In this document: in pieces, positions 1 to 7,675 of the stretch | Layout: each line of letters starts with the position of its first letter | Numbering within the stretch: position 1 is the first letter of the stretch | NCBI GenBank assembly: GCA_905182475.1 | Contig: CAJJBR010000077.1 | Span: forward strand, 1 to 33,924 | Length of the DNA: 33,924 nt | Reading direction: 5' to 3' | Source: Akkermansiaceae bacterium | GTDB taxonomy: Bacteria > Verrucomicrobiota > Verrucomicrobiia > Verrucomicrobiales > Akkermansiaceae | The notes under the pieces: generated by a model | Database searches by the model: none | The model's input: the letters and a program-made list of their open reading frames with translations, nothing else | Told to the model about the DNA's origin: nothing | Position numbers and translations under genes: made by a program

Positions 1-551
1 TGATTCTGGTTGCCCTGATTCTGGTCGTTGAAATTGTCGCGGCGGCGTTTACGTTTTTCGCGGCGTTTCTTGGAGCGGGATTGCTGCTGGGTTTGTTGTC
101 CGTCGTTTTGATTTCCCGAATCTTGGCGGTTTTGTGAATCCTGCCTGTTTTGTGAATGGTTGACGGGGCCTCCGCCGGGGACACGACCGATACGCTGTTG
201 AGATTCTTGTTTTTCCGGAGCGGGTTGAGCCGATTCCTGGGGATGTGGCTCAGGTTTTGCTGCTTCTGGGGCTTTTGCCGTTACCGGCTGATTTTCCTTA
301 GGTGGAGCGGTTTTCTGTGGAGCTGGTGCCTCTGCGGGTTCCGTATTCACGAGGGCTTTTACAGCGGCTTTCTTTGCTACCGCTTTTTTGGCCGCCACTT
401 TCTTGGTAGCCTTCTTCGCTACTTTTTTGGCGGCTTTTTTCGCAGGGGTTTTCTTGGCTACTGCCTTCTTTGCCGCCGTCTTGCGGGCGGGTTTTGTGGG
501 CTTCTCGGTAGAGGGCATGTCGAAAAGGTCGTCGGTGGTGTTCTTGCTCAT
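1..551 (-). CDS. rho: Probable transcription termination factor Rho, N-terminal part (gene runs off the left edge)
   Basis: The frame opens at ATG 551-549 and stays open to the window edge, giving about 183 residues. It begins MSKNTTDDLFDMPS. Residues about 20-66 are a histone-H1-like Lys/Ala/Pro repeat of the AAKK type. A Pro/Glu/Gln linker follows, then RIGRVPGGGP, then an Asn/Gln/Arg/Lys-rich tract (RSKKRREKRKRRRDNFN, QNQGNQN). Rho of Bacteroidota and Verrucomicrobiota often carries such long disordered basic and N/Q-rich extensions before the RNA-binding and ATPase domains. Those domains would lie outside this window, so the name is inferred from the extension alone. Alternatives are a ribonuclease E/G-type protein or a histone-like protein. 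No clear Shine-Dalgarno precedes the ATG. The Gln/Asn codons form short DNA repeats at the window edge. Confidence 0.55.
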   Translation of the reverse strand, partial: MSKNTTDDLFDMPSTEKPTKPARKTAAKKAVAKKTPAKKAAKKVAKKATKKVAAKKAVAKKAAVKALVNTEPAEAPAPQKTAPPKENQPVTAKAPEAAKPEPHPQESAQPAPEKQESQQRIGRVPGGGPVNHSQNRQDSQNRQDSGNQNDGQQTQQQSRSKKRREKRKRRRDNFNDQNQGNQN

Positions 552-898
552 ACGGGAAGGGCAGGTGGTAAAGTGGGTTTTGGCGTTTTGCCTGTGACGG
601 CGGATCGCTGATCAAGTGTGGTTTGTAGGGCGTGCCGAGAATATGGAAATCCATTGGAATACCTGAAGGGGGACGGAACGAGCAGTGGTTTTCCTAACAG
701 AACGTCCGGCCGAAAATGACGGGAGGTGACGTAGGAGACGAATGCTTTTGTGGAGGCCAGGGAGAGTATCCGGAAGGCCGCCGACCGTCGTGTCAACGGA
801 GATAAGATGCGGTTCCGGAGATGGTTTGGCAACCTTTAAAATCGTAACGAAACTAAGGCCTCCATTGACGCGCGGGCAGGCGGGTGGGAGATTGCTGC
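552..898. other. Intergenic region between divergent rho and EEP lipoprotein genes
   Basis: About 350 bases without a convincing gene. It must hold the divergent promoters of the probable rho (-) and the EEP lipoprotein (+). Short open frames here lack coding character. The only clear signal is GGGAG at 886-890, the ribosome binding site of the lipoprotein gene. I cannot assign a -10/-35 pair with confidence. Confidence 0.6.
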
Positions 899-1822
899 GT
901 GCGGAAAATAGTAGGAGCTGGAGTGGTCGCGGGATTGTTGGTCTTGGTTTCCTGCGATAGGGAAAAGGAGATCCCGAAAGCAGTCGGAGTTAGGGATGAC
1001 GGGCTGATGGAACTCAATGTGATGAGTTTCAATATCCGCTATGAGAATGACAAGGATAGAGGGATACGCGCGTGGGCGGAGAGGGTGGTTGGCGTGGTGG
1101 GAGCGGTGCGTGGGGAGAAGATAGATTTGCTTGGGATCCAGGAGGGTCTGCACGGACAGGTGGCTGATTTGCGGGCGTCTCTGATGGATTACCATTTTGT
1201 CGGAGTGGGTAGGGACGATGGGAAACGTGCGGGTGAATATACGGGACTGTTTTTCAGACGGGATAGATTTGAGAAAGATGAGAAAAATAGCGGGATGATC
1301 TGGCTTTCAGCGACTCCGGAGGTGCCGGGATCAATGACCTGGGGCAACCAGATTCCGAGAATCGCGAATTGGGTGCGATTGGTTGACCGGGTGAGTGGAC
1401 GGGCGCTTTGGGTTGTCAACGTCCACCTAGACCACAGGAGTCAGGAATCGAAGGAAAAGGCAATTCGGCTGCTGGCAGAAAAGCTGGTTGAAATAAATTC
1501 GGATAGCGAACCCTTGGTGTGGATGGGTGATTTCAATGCGACCGAAGAAAACAATGTGATTAGGTTTCTCAGTGGCAAGAACTCGGAAATTCCCAAGGTC
1601 GATGGATTCGATGGACTAGTGGAAACCTACGACAGTCTGCATCCGGGTGTGAAGGTGCGTGGCTCGGTAAATTTTTGGAGGAATGATCCAAACCTGCAAT
1701 GGAAGCTGGATCACATCCTCGTTTCCAACGAGGCGGAGATCCTTGAGGCGCGTGTGATGCGCCACGGGGAACCTTACATTTCAGACCACTTTCCCGTGGT
1801 GGCACGGGTGCGGTGGAGGTGA
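899..1822 (+). CDS. Endonuclease/exonuclease/phosphatase (EEP) family lipoprotein
   Basis: Member of the DNase I-like metal-dependent phosphodiesterase fold, 307 residues from the chosen start. I prefer GTG 899 to GTG 884 because GGGAG (886-890) lies 8 nt before it and translation then begins MRKIVGAGVVAGLLVLVSC, a textbook lipoprotein signal with lipobox LVSC. Family motifs are present: NVMSFNIRYEN (first strand with the Asn), GIQEG (metal-binding Glu), NVHLDH (catalytic His region), WMGDFNAT (Asp/Asn pair), and near the C-terminus KLDHIL and SDHFPV (terminal Asp-His). The catalytic set looks complete, so an active periplasmic or outer-membrane-anchored phosphodiesterase is likely. The substrate cannot be told. 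The stop lies one base from the convergent purF stop with no terminator visible between them. Confidence 0.85.
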   Translation: MRKIVGAGVVAGLLVLVSCDREKEIPKAVGVRDDGLMELNVMSFNIRYENDKDRGIRAWAERVVGVVGAVRGEKIDLLGIQEGLHGQVADLRASLMDYHFVGVGRDDGKRAGEYTGLFFRRDRFEKDEKNSGMIWLSATPEVPGSMTWGNQIPRIANWVRLVDRVSGRALWVVNVHLDHRSQESKEKAIRLLAEKLVEINSDSEPLVWMGDFNATEENNVIRFLSGKNSEIPKVDGFDGLVETYDSLHPGVKVRGSVNFWRNDPNLQWKLDHILVSNEAEILEARVMRHGEPYISDHFPVVARVRWR

Positions 1823-1823
1823 A

Positions 1824-3746
1824 TCAGAGCAGGTCGTATGAACGGCCACCGACGCCTTCGTGCCAGCGGATGTATGCTTGGTTGACCATGGTGTAGCCGC
1901 CGGGGGTCGGGTAGTTACCTGTGAAATACCAGTCGCCGCACGGCCCCTTGATGGAGGCATGGAGGTTCTCAATGGTTTGGTAAATTACCTCTACTTCGCC
2001 GTGCCAATCGATTTCCTCGGGATAAACCATTCGGGAAATCTCTTCGGAAATTTCCTCCGGGGTGAAGATGTCATAGATGCCCTGGACGCGATTGAGTCGT
2101 TCGTTGGCGGGCTTTTGCAACTCCTCTTGGCACTCGGCATAAATCCGGTCGAGCAGGTGCTGGCGTCCGGCACGGCGGTGAAGTGCGACGGCGGCATTGA
2201 AGGCGATAAATTTGCCAAGCTCCGACATGTCGATGCCGTAGCAATCCGGGTAGCGGATCTGCGGGGCGGTGGAACAGATGACGATCCTCGACGGCTTGGT
2301 GCGGGCGAGGATTTTGAGGATGGATTTCTTCAGGGTGGTGCCTCGAACGATGGAGTCGTCGAGGACGACGAGGTTGTCACCTGGGTTTACGGCACCATAA
2401 GTAATGTCATAGACGTGAGAGACGAGCTGGTCACGGCCTTTTTCCTGGGAAATGAAGGTCCGCATCTTGATGTCTTTGTGGGCGATTTTTTCGCCGCGCG
2501 GCCAGTTGTGGAGGATGAGTTCATCTACCTTCTCTGGTGTCAGGTCTCCGCGTTCGACGCCTTCGAGTATCTCCATGCGCACTTGCTGGCGGCGGTAGAG
2601 ACGAAGGCCCTCCATCATGCCGTGGTAAGCGGTCTCGGCGGTGTTCGGGATGAAAGAGAAGACAGTTTTGTTAAACGTCTCGCCAATGGATTTCATCACC
2701 TGATCGACGAGTGCGGAGCCCATGGCCTTGCGCTCGCGGTAGATTTGCGGGTCGTTGCCACGGGAGAAATAGATTTTCTCGAAGGAGCAGGGAGTGAATT
2801 TCTGTGGAGTGTGGAACTGGGTGTCGGAAATCGTGCCATCGGCCTTGATGACGATCACGGAGCCGGGATCTACTGCTTTTACTTGGGATGCCTCAGCCTC
2901 GAAAACGGTCATCAGCGGCACGCGCTCAGAGGCGAATGCGATGACTTCGTCGGTGATGAGCATATGGCAAGGGCGGATGCCGCGCGGGTCGCGCATGACA
3001 AACATGTCGCCGTTGCCGACTGCACCGCAGATCGCGTAACCGCCATCCCACGGTTCGGCGGAGCGACCGATGATTTCAGTGATGTTTAGCGCGGTGGAAA
3101 TGTGATCTGGAGTTTCGGCGCCGGGCACGCCTTTGTCGCGAAGGTCGTGGTAGATATTCGTGTGCGCCTCGTCGAGGTGGTAGCCGATCTCCTCGAGAAC
3201 CGTCTGGGTATCCGTGCCGAAGACCGGGTGTTGGCCGCGTTGGATCAGGGCGTTGTTGAGCTCGCCCGTATTGGTCATATTGAAATTTCCCATGACCATG
3301 AGGGTGCGGGTCGGCCAGTTGCTGCGACGGAGGTAGGGATGGCAGGAGCCTTCGTCGAACTCTCCGCTGGTGCCGTAGCGCAGGTGCCCCATGAGGATTT
3401 CGCCACCGAAGTCGAACGTCGTTTTGACGCTATCAGGATCGGTTTTGTCCAGCTTGCCCTTGCGGTGCATCTTGAAAAAGGTTTTCACCTCCTTACGGAA
3501 AATCTGTGCGAGGGCGTCGGACTCGATGCCACGGCGGCGATGGACGTAGGGCTGGCCGATTGGCATATTGAGCTTCACGCAGCCGATGCCGGTGCCGTCC
3601 TGACCGCGGTTGTGCTGTTTCTCCATGAGGAGGAAAAGCTTGTTCATGCCCCACAGGCATGTGCCGTAGCGGTCGTTATAATAAGCGAGAGGCTTGCGGA
3701 GGCGGACGGCAGCGATGCCGCATTCGTGGTTTAGGTGGTCACTCAA
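1824..3746 (-). CDS. purF: Amidophosphoribosyltransferase, long form
   Basis: First committed step of purine synthesis: glutamine plus PRPP gives phosphoribosylamine. The protein has 640 residues, longer than the roughly 470-510 of classical PurF; similar long forms are common in Bacteroidota and Verrucomicrobiota. The N-terminal class II glutamine amidotransferase domain begins HECGIAAV, so Cys9 is the likely nucleophile after removal of eight residues. GHLRYGTSG (120-128) and MGNFNMTN are further amidotransferase motifs. The phosphoribosyltransferase domain carries the PRPP loop VVLDDSIVRGTT at about 460-471 and SRGNDPQIY near 328. The C-terminal 130 residues extend beyond classical PurF. 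The start is TTG 3746, giving MSDHLNHEC. It lies 54 nt downstream of purM, and that gap is filled by an A+T-rich leader repeat. Confidence 0.9.
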   Translation of the reverse strand: MSDHLNHECGIAAVRLRKPLAYYNDRYGTCLWGMNKLFLLMEKQHNRGQDGTGIGCVKLNMPIGQPYVHRRRGIESDALAQIFRKEVKTFFKMHRKGKLDKTDPDSVKTTFDFGGEILMGHLRYGTSGEFDEGSCHPYLRRSNWPTRTLMVMGNFNMTNTGELNNALIQRGQHPVFGTDTQTVLEEIGYHLDEAHTNIYHDLRDKGVPGAETPDHISTALNITEIIGRSAEPWDGGYAICGAVGNGDMFVMRDPRGIRPCHMLITDEVIAFASERVPLMTVFEAEASQVKAVDPGSVIVIKADGTISDTQFHTPQKFTPCSFEKIYFSRGNDPQIYRERKAMGSALVDQVMKSIGETFNKTVFSFIPNTAETAYHGMMEGLRLYRRQQVRMEILEGVERGDLTPEKVDELILHNWPRGEKIAHKDIKMRTFISQEKGRDQLVSHVYDITYGAVNPGDNLVVLDDSIVRGTTLKKSILKILARTKPSRIVICSTAPQIRYPDCYGIDMSELGKFIAFNAAVALHRRAGRQHLLDRIYAECQEELQKPANERLNRVQGIYDIFTPEEISEEISRMVYPEEIDWHGEVEVIYQTIENLHASIKGPCGDWYFTGNYPTPGGYTMVNQAYIRWHEGVGGRSYDLL

Positions 3747-3754
3747 GACTTTGT

Positions 3755-3790
3755 AAGTTTTAAATTTGAAGCTCTAAATCTCAAGGAAGA
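3755..3790 (-). repeat. A+T-rich leader repeat before purF (TTTAAA/TTTAGAG family)
   Basis: Read on the minus strand it contains CTTCCTTGAGATTTAGAG and then AAATTTAAAACTT. The same words recur before arsM, the ABC ATPase and eboE. It fills most of the purM-purF gap where a Shine-Dalgarno would be expected. Confidence 0.6.
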
Positions 3791-3800
3791 TGAGATGCTG

Positions 3801-4796
3801 CTACGCGGTGACTTTTACGCGGACGCCTTCTTGTTCGACCATTTTTCCGAGGACGTGTCCGCCGGGGCCGGCTGCGAGGGCATTTTCGACATCTGCTTCG
3901 GCGACGATGGCAACCCAGCCAATTCCCATGTTGAAGGTATGAAAGCGGTCTTCCGCATCGACTTGTTCTAGGAGTTTGTCGATGCCGGGGAGGTTCCACT
4001 TAGGGATTTCCAGATCGGCTCCCATTCCTACAAAAAGTCGTTCGAGGTTTTCGGGGAGGCCGCCGCCGGTGATGTGGGAGAATGCCTTGGGTTTGACTCC
4101 GGACTTTTTGAGGTCGTTGACCACGTCGTCGTAGAGGCGGGTGGGTTCCAGCCAGGCGTGAAGTTCTTCATCGGTGACGACGCCCGGTCCCATTTCCTTG
4201 AGTGCGCGACGGACGAGCGACCAGCCATTTGCGTGGATGCTGTTTGATTCGTAGCCGACGAGGACGTCGCCGAGGGCGAGGGTGGTAGGGTCGATGAGAT
4301 TAGATTTTTCTGCACAGCCGATACAGAAGCCGGAAAGTTCGAGCACGTCTGCGGGGACGATGCCAGGCATTTCTGCGGTTTCTCCGCCTGCGAGGATGCA
4401 GTTGCAGGCTTCGAGGTAATCGGCCATGCCGCCAATCACGCGGGTGATTTTATCCTCGTCGAGAGCGGCGATGCCGATGTAGTCGAGGAAGAGTAGAGGA
4501 TCGCCGCCGGTGGTGAGGATGTCGTTGACTGACATGGCGACGAGGTCTTTACCGGCTGTTTCCAGCATGTCGTGCTCCAAGAGCAGCTCCAGCTTGGTGC
4601 CGACTCCGTCGCAACCGGTGACGATGACGGGTTTGTCGTATTCAGAAAGGTCGTAGCAAGCGGCAAAGAGTCCGAAGGCCCCGAGGAGCTTGCGGTTCTG
4701 CTGGGTGCGTTTTACGTGACTTTTGATGTCTCCGACGAGTGCCGCGGCTTTCCGCGTATCTACTCCTGCCTGCTGATAAGTGAGCTTGCCTGCCAT
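3801..4796 (-). CDS. purM: Phosphoribosylformylglycinamidine cyclo-ligase (AIR synthetase)
   Basis: Fifth step of purine biosynthesis: ATP-dependent ring closure of FGAM to AIR. It has 331 residues, close to the usual 340-350. Conserved PurM motifs are in order: YQQAGVDTRK at the N-terminus, CDGVGTKLELL (62-72), AMSVNDILTTGGDPLLFLDY (88-106), LAGGETAEMPGIV, and SNSIHANGWSL followed by the substrate-binding C-terminal domain with SHITGGGLPENL. The ATG start is clear but lacks a Shine-Dalgarno. It is the first gene of an apparent purM-purF operon on the minus strand. Its upstream flank (4797-4914) separates it from a divergent pseudogene. Confidence 0.95.
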   Translation of the reverse strand: MAGKLTYQQAGVDTRKAAALVGDIKSHVKRTQQNRKLLGAFGLFAACYDLSEYDKPVIVTGCDGVGTKLELLLEHDMLETAGKDLVAMSVNDILTTGGDPLLFLDYIGIAALDEDKITRVIGGMADYLEACNCILAGGETAEMPGIVPADVLELSGFCIGCAEKSNLIDPTTLALGDVLVGYESNSIHANGWSLVRRALKEMGPGVVTDEELHAWLEPTRLYDDVVNDLKKSGVKPKAFSHITGGGLPENLERLFVGMGADLEIPKWNLPGIDKLLEQVDAEDRFHTFNMGIGWVAIVAEADVENALAAGPGGHVLGKMVEQEGVRVKVTA

Positions 4797-4944
4797 TGGT
4801 GTGAACGGGTTCTAGGCGGGCAGGTGAGGGGGGTCACGAAGAAAAATCAACCATTGTGATTTGGTGGCTGGTGAAGGGCTTGAGCACTTATTCAAAATAG
4901 CCCATTTCGCTCGTATGAAAAGGGCCGGTTCCTATCGTATTTCC

Positions 4945-5592
4945 ATGATGATGAGACTGAAAATATCCAGATTAACGCTGGCTTCCAGCGCCCTGCTGCA
5001 TTCCATCGGACTGGAGGCAAGCCCCCGGAATGCCAAGAACAGCGCCGATGTCATCGTCTACGGTTCTACCCCGTGCGGATTTTGTACCGCGATCGGGGCG
5101 GGGCGCGAGGGTGCCTCGGTGATTCTGCTGGAACCCACCGCCCACGTTAGCGGGATGAACACCGGGGGGGGGCTGAGTTTCAGCGACTCGAACCAGATGT
5201 ATCGCGACAAGCTGATTGGGCTTTTCCACGAATGGCACCTACGCATCCATAAGGACTACGAAAGCCGGGGGGCGAAGCTGCCTTACGACGTCAATGTGAA
5301 GGATCAGTCCAAATGGTCTTATGAGCCGCATATCGCTACGAAAATCACCGATGAAATGCTGGCAGAAGCCGAGGTGACGGTGCTCACCGGGAGATATCTC
5401 CAGTCTCCGGAGCCGCTCAAGGGCATCGTGCTGGATGATTCTCAGGCCGAGTTAGCCGGTGAAAAGGTGAGCGAGATCGGGACGGTGCAGCTCGCGGCGA
5501 ATCAGGAATCCGTCATCACAGACGGCACGAAAGGGATTGAGGGCTTCGTGACCCTCGATGCGATTCAGCTCAATCCCGCAGTCTCGAAATGA
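4945..5592 (+). pseudogene. Remnant of an FAD-dependent oxidoreductase with golvesin-like C-terminus, internally deleted
   Basis: A predicted signal peptide (MMMRLKISRLTLASSALLHS) is followed by ADVIVYGSTPCGF...GREGASVILLEP, the dinucleotide-binding start of PVC-type secreted FAD oxidoreductases. Next come GMNTGGGLSFSDSNQM and DVNVKDQSKWSYEPHIA, both typical of that family. The usual Gly residues of the nucleotide loop are replaced by Ser and Cys. After LTGRYLQS (near residue 160) the sequence jumps to GIVLDDSQAEL, the start of a golvesin/xanthan-lyase-type C-terminal module. It then jumps again to GFVTLDAIQLNP, the end of that module. Family members run to about 650-750 residues; this frame gives at most 225. 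The frame is open, so the two deletions kept phase. Its last 23 bases overlap the 3' end of the convergent glycosyltransferase gene. An alternative start is ATG 4915. Confidence 0.7.
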
Positions 5593-6853
5593 TCCGCGGC
5601 CAGATGCCGATCCGACCGGAGGCGAGCATCAGCTGGTGACCGAGGAAAGTGCGGATCAAGCCCGATTTTTCCCAGCGGCGCGGGGAGGTGACGGCGGCTT
5701 GATCGGTGCCCCGGATCTTCCCTGACTTCCGCGCCTTGCGGATGAAATGGAGATCCTCCATGGCTTGGAGGTTGGGGAAGCCGCCGAGGTTCTGGAAAAG
5801 CGCGCGACGAACGAATATGCCCTGATCGCCATAGGGTGTTCCGAAAAATCGGCAGCGCAGGTTCACAAGCGATTCGATGAGCGGGGAGGCACCCATGTCG
5901 CCGCTGAGCCTGAAGCGGAAGGCGCCCGCAGCGGTGTTCGGGCGGTTGAGGGTGTTGGCTATGATGTGTGGGAAACCCTCCGGAGGGAGGGTGTCTGCAT
6001 GGAGGAAAAGGAGGAACTCGCCGGTAGCGATGGATGCACCGTGGTTCATTTGTGCGGCACGACCTTTTGGTGAGGAAGTGACGCGCACACCTGTGGCTCT
6101 CGCCAGATCGGTAGTGCCATCCGTGCTGCCTCCGTCTGCGACAATGATCTCGTGAGGGTTCGAAACTGCGATTTTTTCGAGAATGGAAGTGATGTTTCCC
6201 GCTTCGTTGAGTGTGGGGATGATCACCGAAACAGTTGCTCCCTTTGAAAGTTGTGTTTCAGCAGCCGTGAGATCTTCTGGCATATCCACATCGGAAAGGA
6301 CGTCTAATAATTGAACCCGAACGCCTGCTTTCTTCGCTGCTGCGAGAGATTCATTCAGCACCTGTTCGCCGCCCCACGGGATGTTTCTGAAAATGGATGG
6401 AGTGGGTTTGTTGAGTCCGACCAAGTAATATCCACCGTCGGCGGCGGGGCCGAACACTACATCTGAGTGGTTAAGTGCATCGAAAGCTTTTGCTAGGGTG
6501 CTTTCATCAATCGAAGGGCAGTCCGTCCCGATGATCACCACCCTGTCGGCACCTTGGTCAAATACTTCGTTTGCAGCGGTTTCCATCCGCTGGCCTAGAT
6601 CACCGGGGGCTTGTTCGCGGCAGTCTAGCTCATCCGAGCCTAGCCATGTTTTCCCCTCGATACTTATTCCGCCTTCGAGTCGCACGGTGAGACGGGCTTT
6701 CGGGTGGAGGGTGCAAAACGAAGAAGCCCTGCCAATCGCATGACGTGCAAGGCGTTCGTGAAAAGTGGTGGCTCCATCCGCACCTAAGGCGGGGATGAGG
6801 CGAGTCTTGTTTCTGCCCGTGCGGGGCAGTCGAGTCATTACAATGAGCTGCAC
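5570..6853 (-). CDS. Fused arsenosugar-type glycosyltransferase (TIGR04282 domain + TIGR04283 domain)
   Basis: A 427-residue protein made of two glycosyltransferase-type domains usually encoded by separate genes. Residues 1-206 match the TIGR04282/DUF2064 family: RTGRNKTRLIPALG near the start, IIGTDCPSI, VVFGPAADGGYYLVGL, then LSDVDMPEDL. Residues 207-427 match the TIGR04283 family-2-like glycosyltransferases: VSVIIPTLNEAGNI, IIVADGGSTDGT, KGRAAQMNHGA, LFLHADTLPP, GDQGIFVRR, and MEDLHFIRKARK as the likely acceptor-site region. Both families are named for their neighbourhood with arsM and arsS. By analogy it would transfer or modify the sugar that carries dimethylated arsenic, but no substrate is shown by sequence. 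The start is GTG 6853. The 52-nt gap to the upstream DUF547 gene holds a TTTCAG-type leader repeat. Confidence 0.85.
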   Translation of the reverse strand: MQLIVMTRLPRTGRNKTRLIPALGADGATTFHERLARHAIGRASSFCTLHPKARLTVRLEGGISIEGKTWLGSDELDCREQAPGDLGQRMETAANEVFDQGADRVVIIGTDCPSIDESTLAKAFDALNHSDVVFGPAADGGYYLVGLNKPTPSIFRNIPWGGEQVLNESLAAAKKAGVRVQLLDVLSDVDMPEDLTAAETQLSKGATVSVIIPTLNEAGNITSILEKIAVSNPHEIIVADGGSTDGTTDLARATGVRVTSSPKGRAAQMNHGASIATGEFLLFLHADTLPPEGFPHIIANTLNRPNTAAGAFRFRLSGDMGASPLIESLVNLRCRFFGTPYGDQGIFVRRALFQNLGGFPNLQAMEDLHFIRKARKSGKIRGTDQAAVTSPRRWEKSGLIRTFLGHQLMLASGRIGIWPRIISRLRD

Positions 6854-6867
6854 GTGTGGGTAAATGC

Positions 6868-6900
6868 TGAAAAGCTGAAAACTTAAATTCTGAAATTTGG
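6868..6900 (-). repeat. TTTCAGCTTTTCAGCAT-type leader repeat before the glycosyltransferase gene
   Basis: On the minus strand it reads AAATTTCAGAATTTAAG followed by TTTTCAGCTTTTCAGCATTT, ending about 15 nt before the GTG start. Near-identical words lie before radC (31572-31605) and gatA (20472-20490), and in reverse orientation before the four-helix-bundle gene. Confidence 0.6.
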
Positions 6901-6905
6901 ATGAA

Positions 6906-7631
6906 TCACTTGTTGAGGTTCCAATCGTAATTCGTGTTTTTGATTTTCAGCCTTCCGCTCTGAATTGCCTTGCGCTCGCTATCTCCGAAATACGGAGCCA
7001 CGAACTTTTCCAATGATCCGGATTTTTTGACGAAGTCGCCTTTGAACCAATCGAAGATCGAGGAGAGGTAGAGCACGCCGCGTTTGTTATCGACCCGGTT
7101 CTTGCTGGTGTCGTTGAGGAATTTGCGTGCTTGCTCGTCGAGCTGTTTGTCGAGATTGGCAGCTTGGAAAGCCTCGTTCCGTAGTGCTGGGCAGCCGATG
7201 GATGCGCAGTTTACACCGAAGTGGATGCGTGGATCGCTGTAGTTTTTGCGGAGCAGATCGTGCTCTACATAATCAAGACTGCGATCTGCTCCAAAGAGTT
7301 TGATTGCTTTCTTTTTCCAAGGACTGCGGATGTCTTTGATGCTTTTCAGCGGATAGTTGTCGATGATGAGTTTCAGGGTGCCTGCGTTGTAGAGATTGAT
7401 CAGGTAGGCCATTTCCTGATCCTCACTCCAGCTCTTGAATTCGGATTGGGAAACTTTCGAAAGATCTACCAAGTAGGCACCCAGTTTGTCGGGATCTTTG
7501 TGCAACGCCGCGTAGTCGAAGCCATCACCTTTCACATGGTTCTTCAGGATATTTGTGAAAAGGGCATGCGAGTGGTCGAAGCCAGCGAAGAGTGGCGCCG
7601 CAAGTGCAATCAGTAGGAGCAATGTTTTCAT
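6906..7631 (-). CDS. DUF547 family secreted protein
   Basis: 241 residues from ATG 7631, which gives the classical signal peptide MKTLLLLIALAAPLFA. The mature part shows DUF547 landmarks: FDYAALHKDPDKL, AYLINLYNAGTLKLII, SIKDIRSPWKKK, DPRIHFGVNCASIGCPALRNEAF with paired Cys, and IFDWFKGDF. The biochemical role of DUF547 proteins is not established. A second possible start, ATG 7667, lies only 9 nt after the mtnP stop with AGGA overlapping the gene junction. If used, the protein would gain 12 N-terminal residues and be translationally coupled to mtnP. It sits between the phosphorylase and the arsenosugar glycosyltransferase in one apparent transcription unit, so a role in that pathway or its export is possible but only inferred. 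Confidence 0.85.
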   Translation of the reverse strand: MKTLLLLIALAAPLFAGFDHSHALFTNILKNHVKGDGFDYAALHKDPDKLGAYLVDLSKVSQSEFKSWSEDQEMAYLINLYNAGTLKLIIDNYPLKSIKDIRSPWKKKAIKLFGADRSLDYVEHDLLRKNYSDPRIHFGVNCASIGCPALRNEAFQAANLDKQLDEQARKFLNDTSKNRVDNKRGVLYLSSIFDWFKGDFVKKSGSLEKFVAPYFGDSERKAIQSGRLKIKNTNYDWNLNK

Positions 7632-7675
7632 GGGAGTGGGAGGCGTAGCGGAGGCGGTAAATTCCATATTTCCTG

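Noticed and set aside
548..832. Minus-strand open frame upstream of the probable rho gene
   Set aside because: Composition is non-coding (Ser/Arg/Pro-rich), it overlaps the better-supported rho start, and no motif is present.
1860..3089. Plus-strand open frame of 409 codons
   Set aside because: It is antisense to purF, whose catalytic and PRPP motifs are intact. The frame shows no family motifs and exists because of GC-rich codon bias.
3102..3734. Plus-strand open frame of 210 codons
   Set aside because: Antisense to the purF N-terminal domain; Val/Ala/Glu-rich shadow translation with no motifs.
4797..4914. Purine riboswitch upstream of purM
   Set aside because: The sequence before purM shows no aptamer-like conserved core that I can recognise, and it is short.
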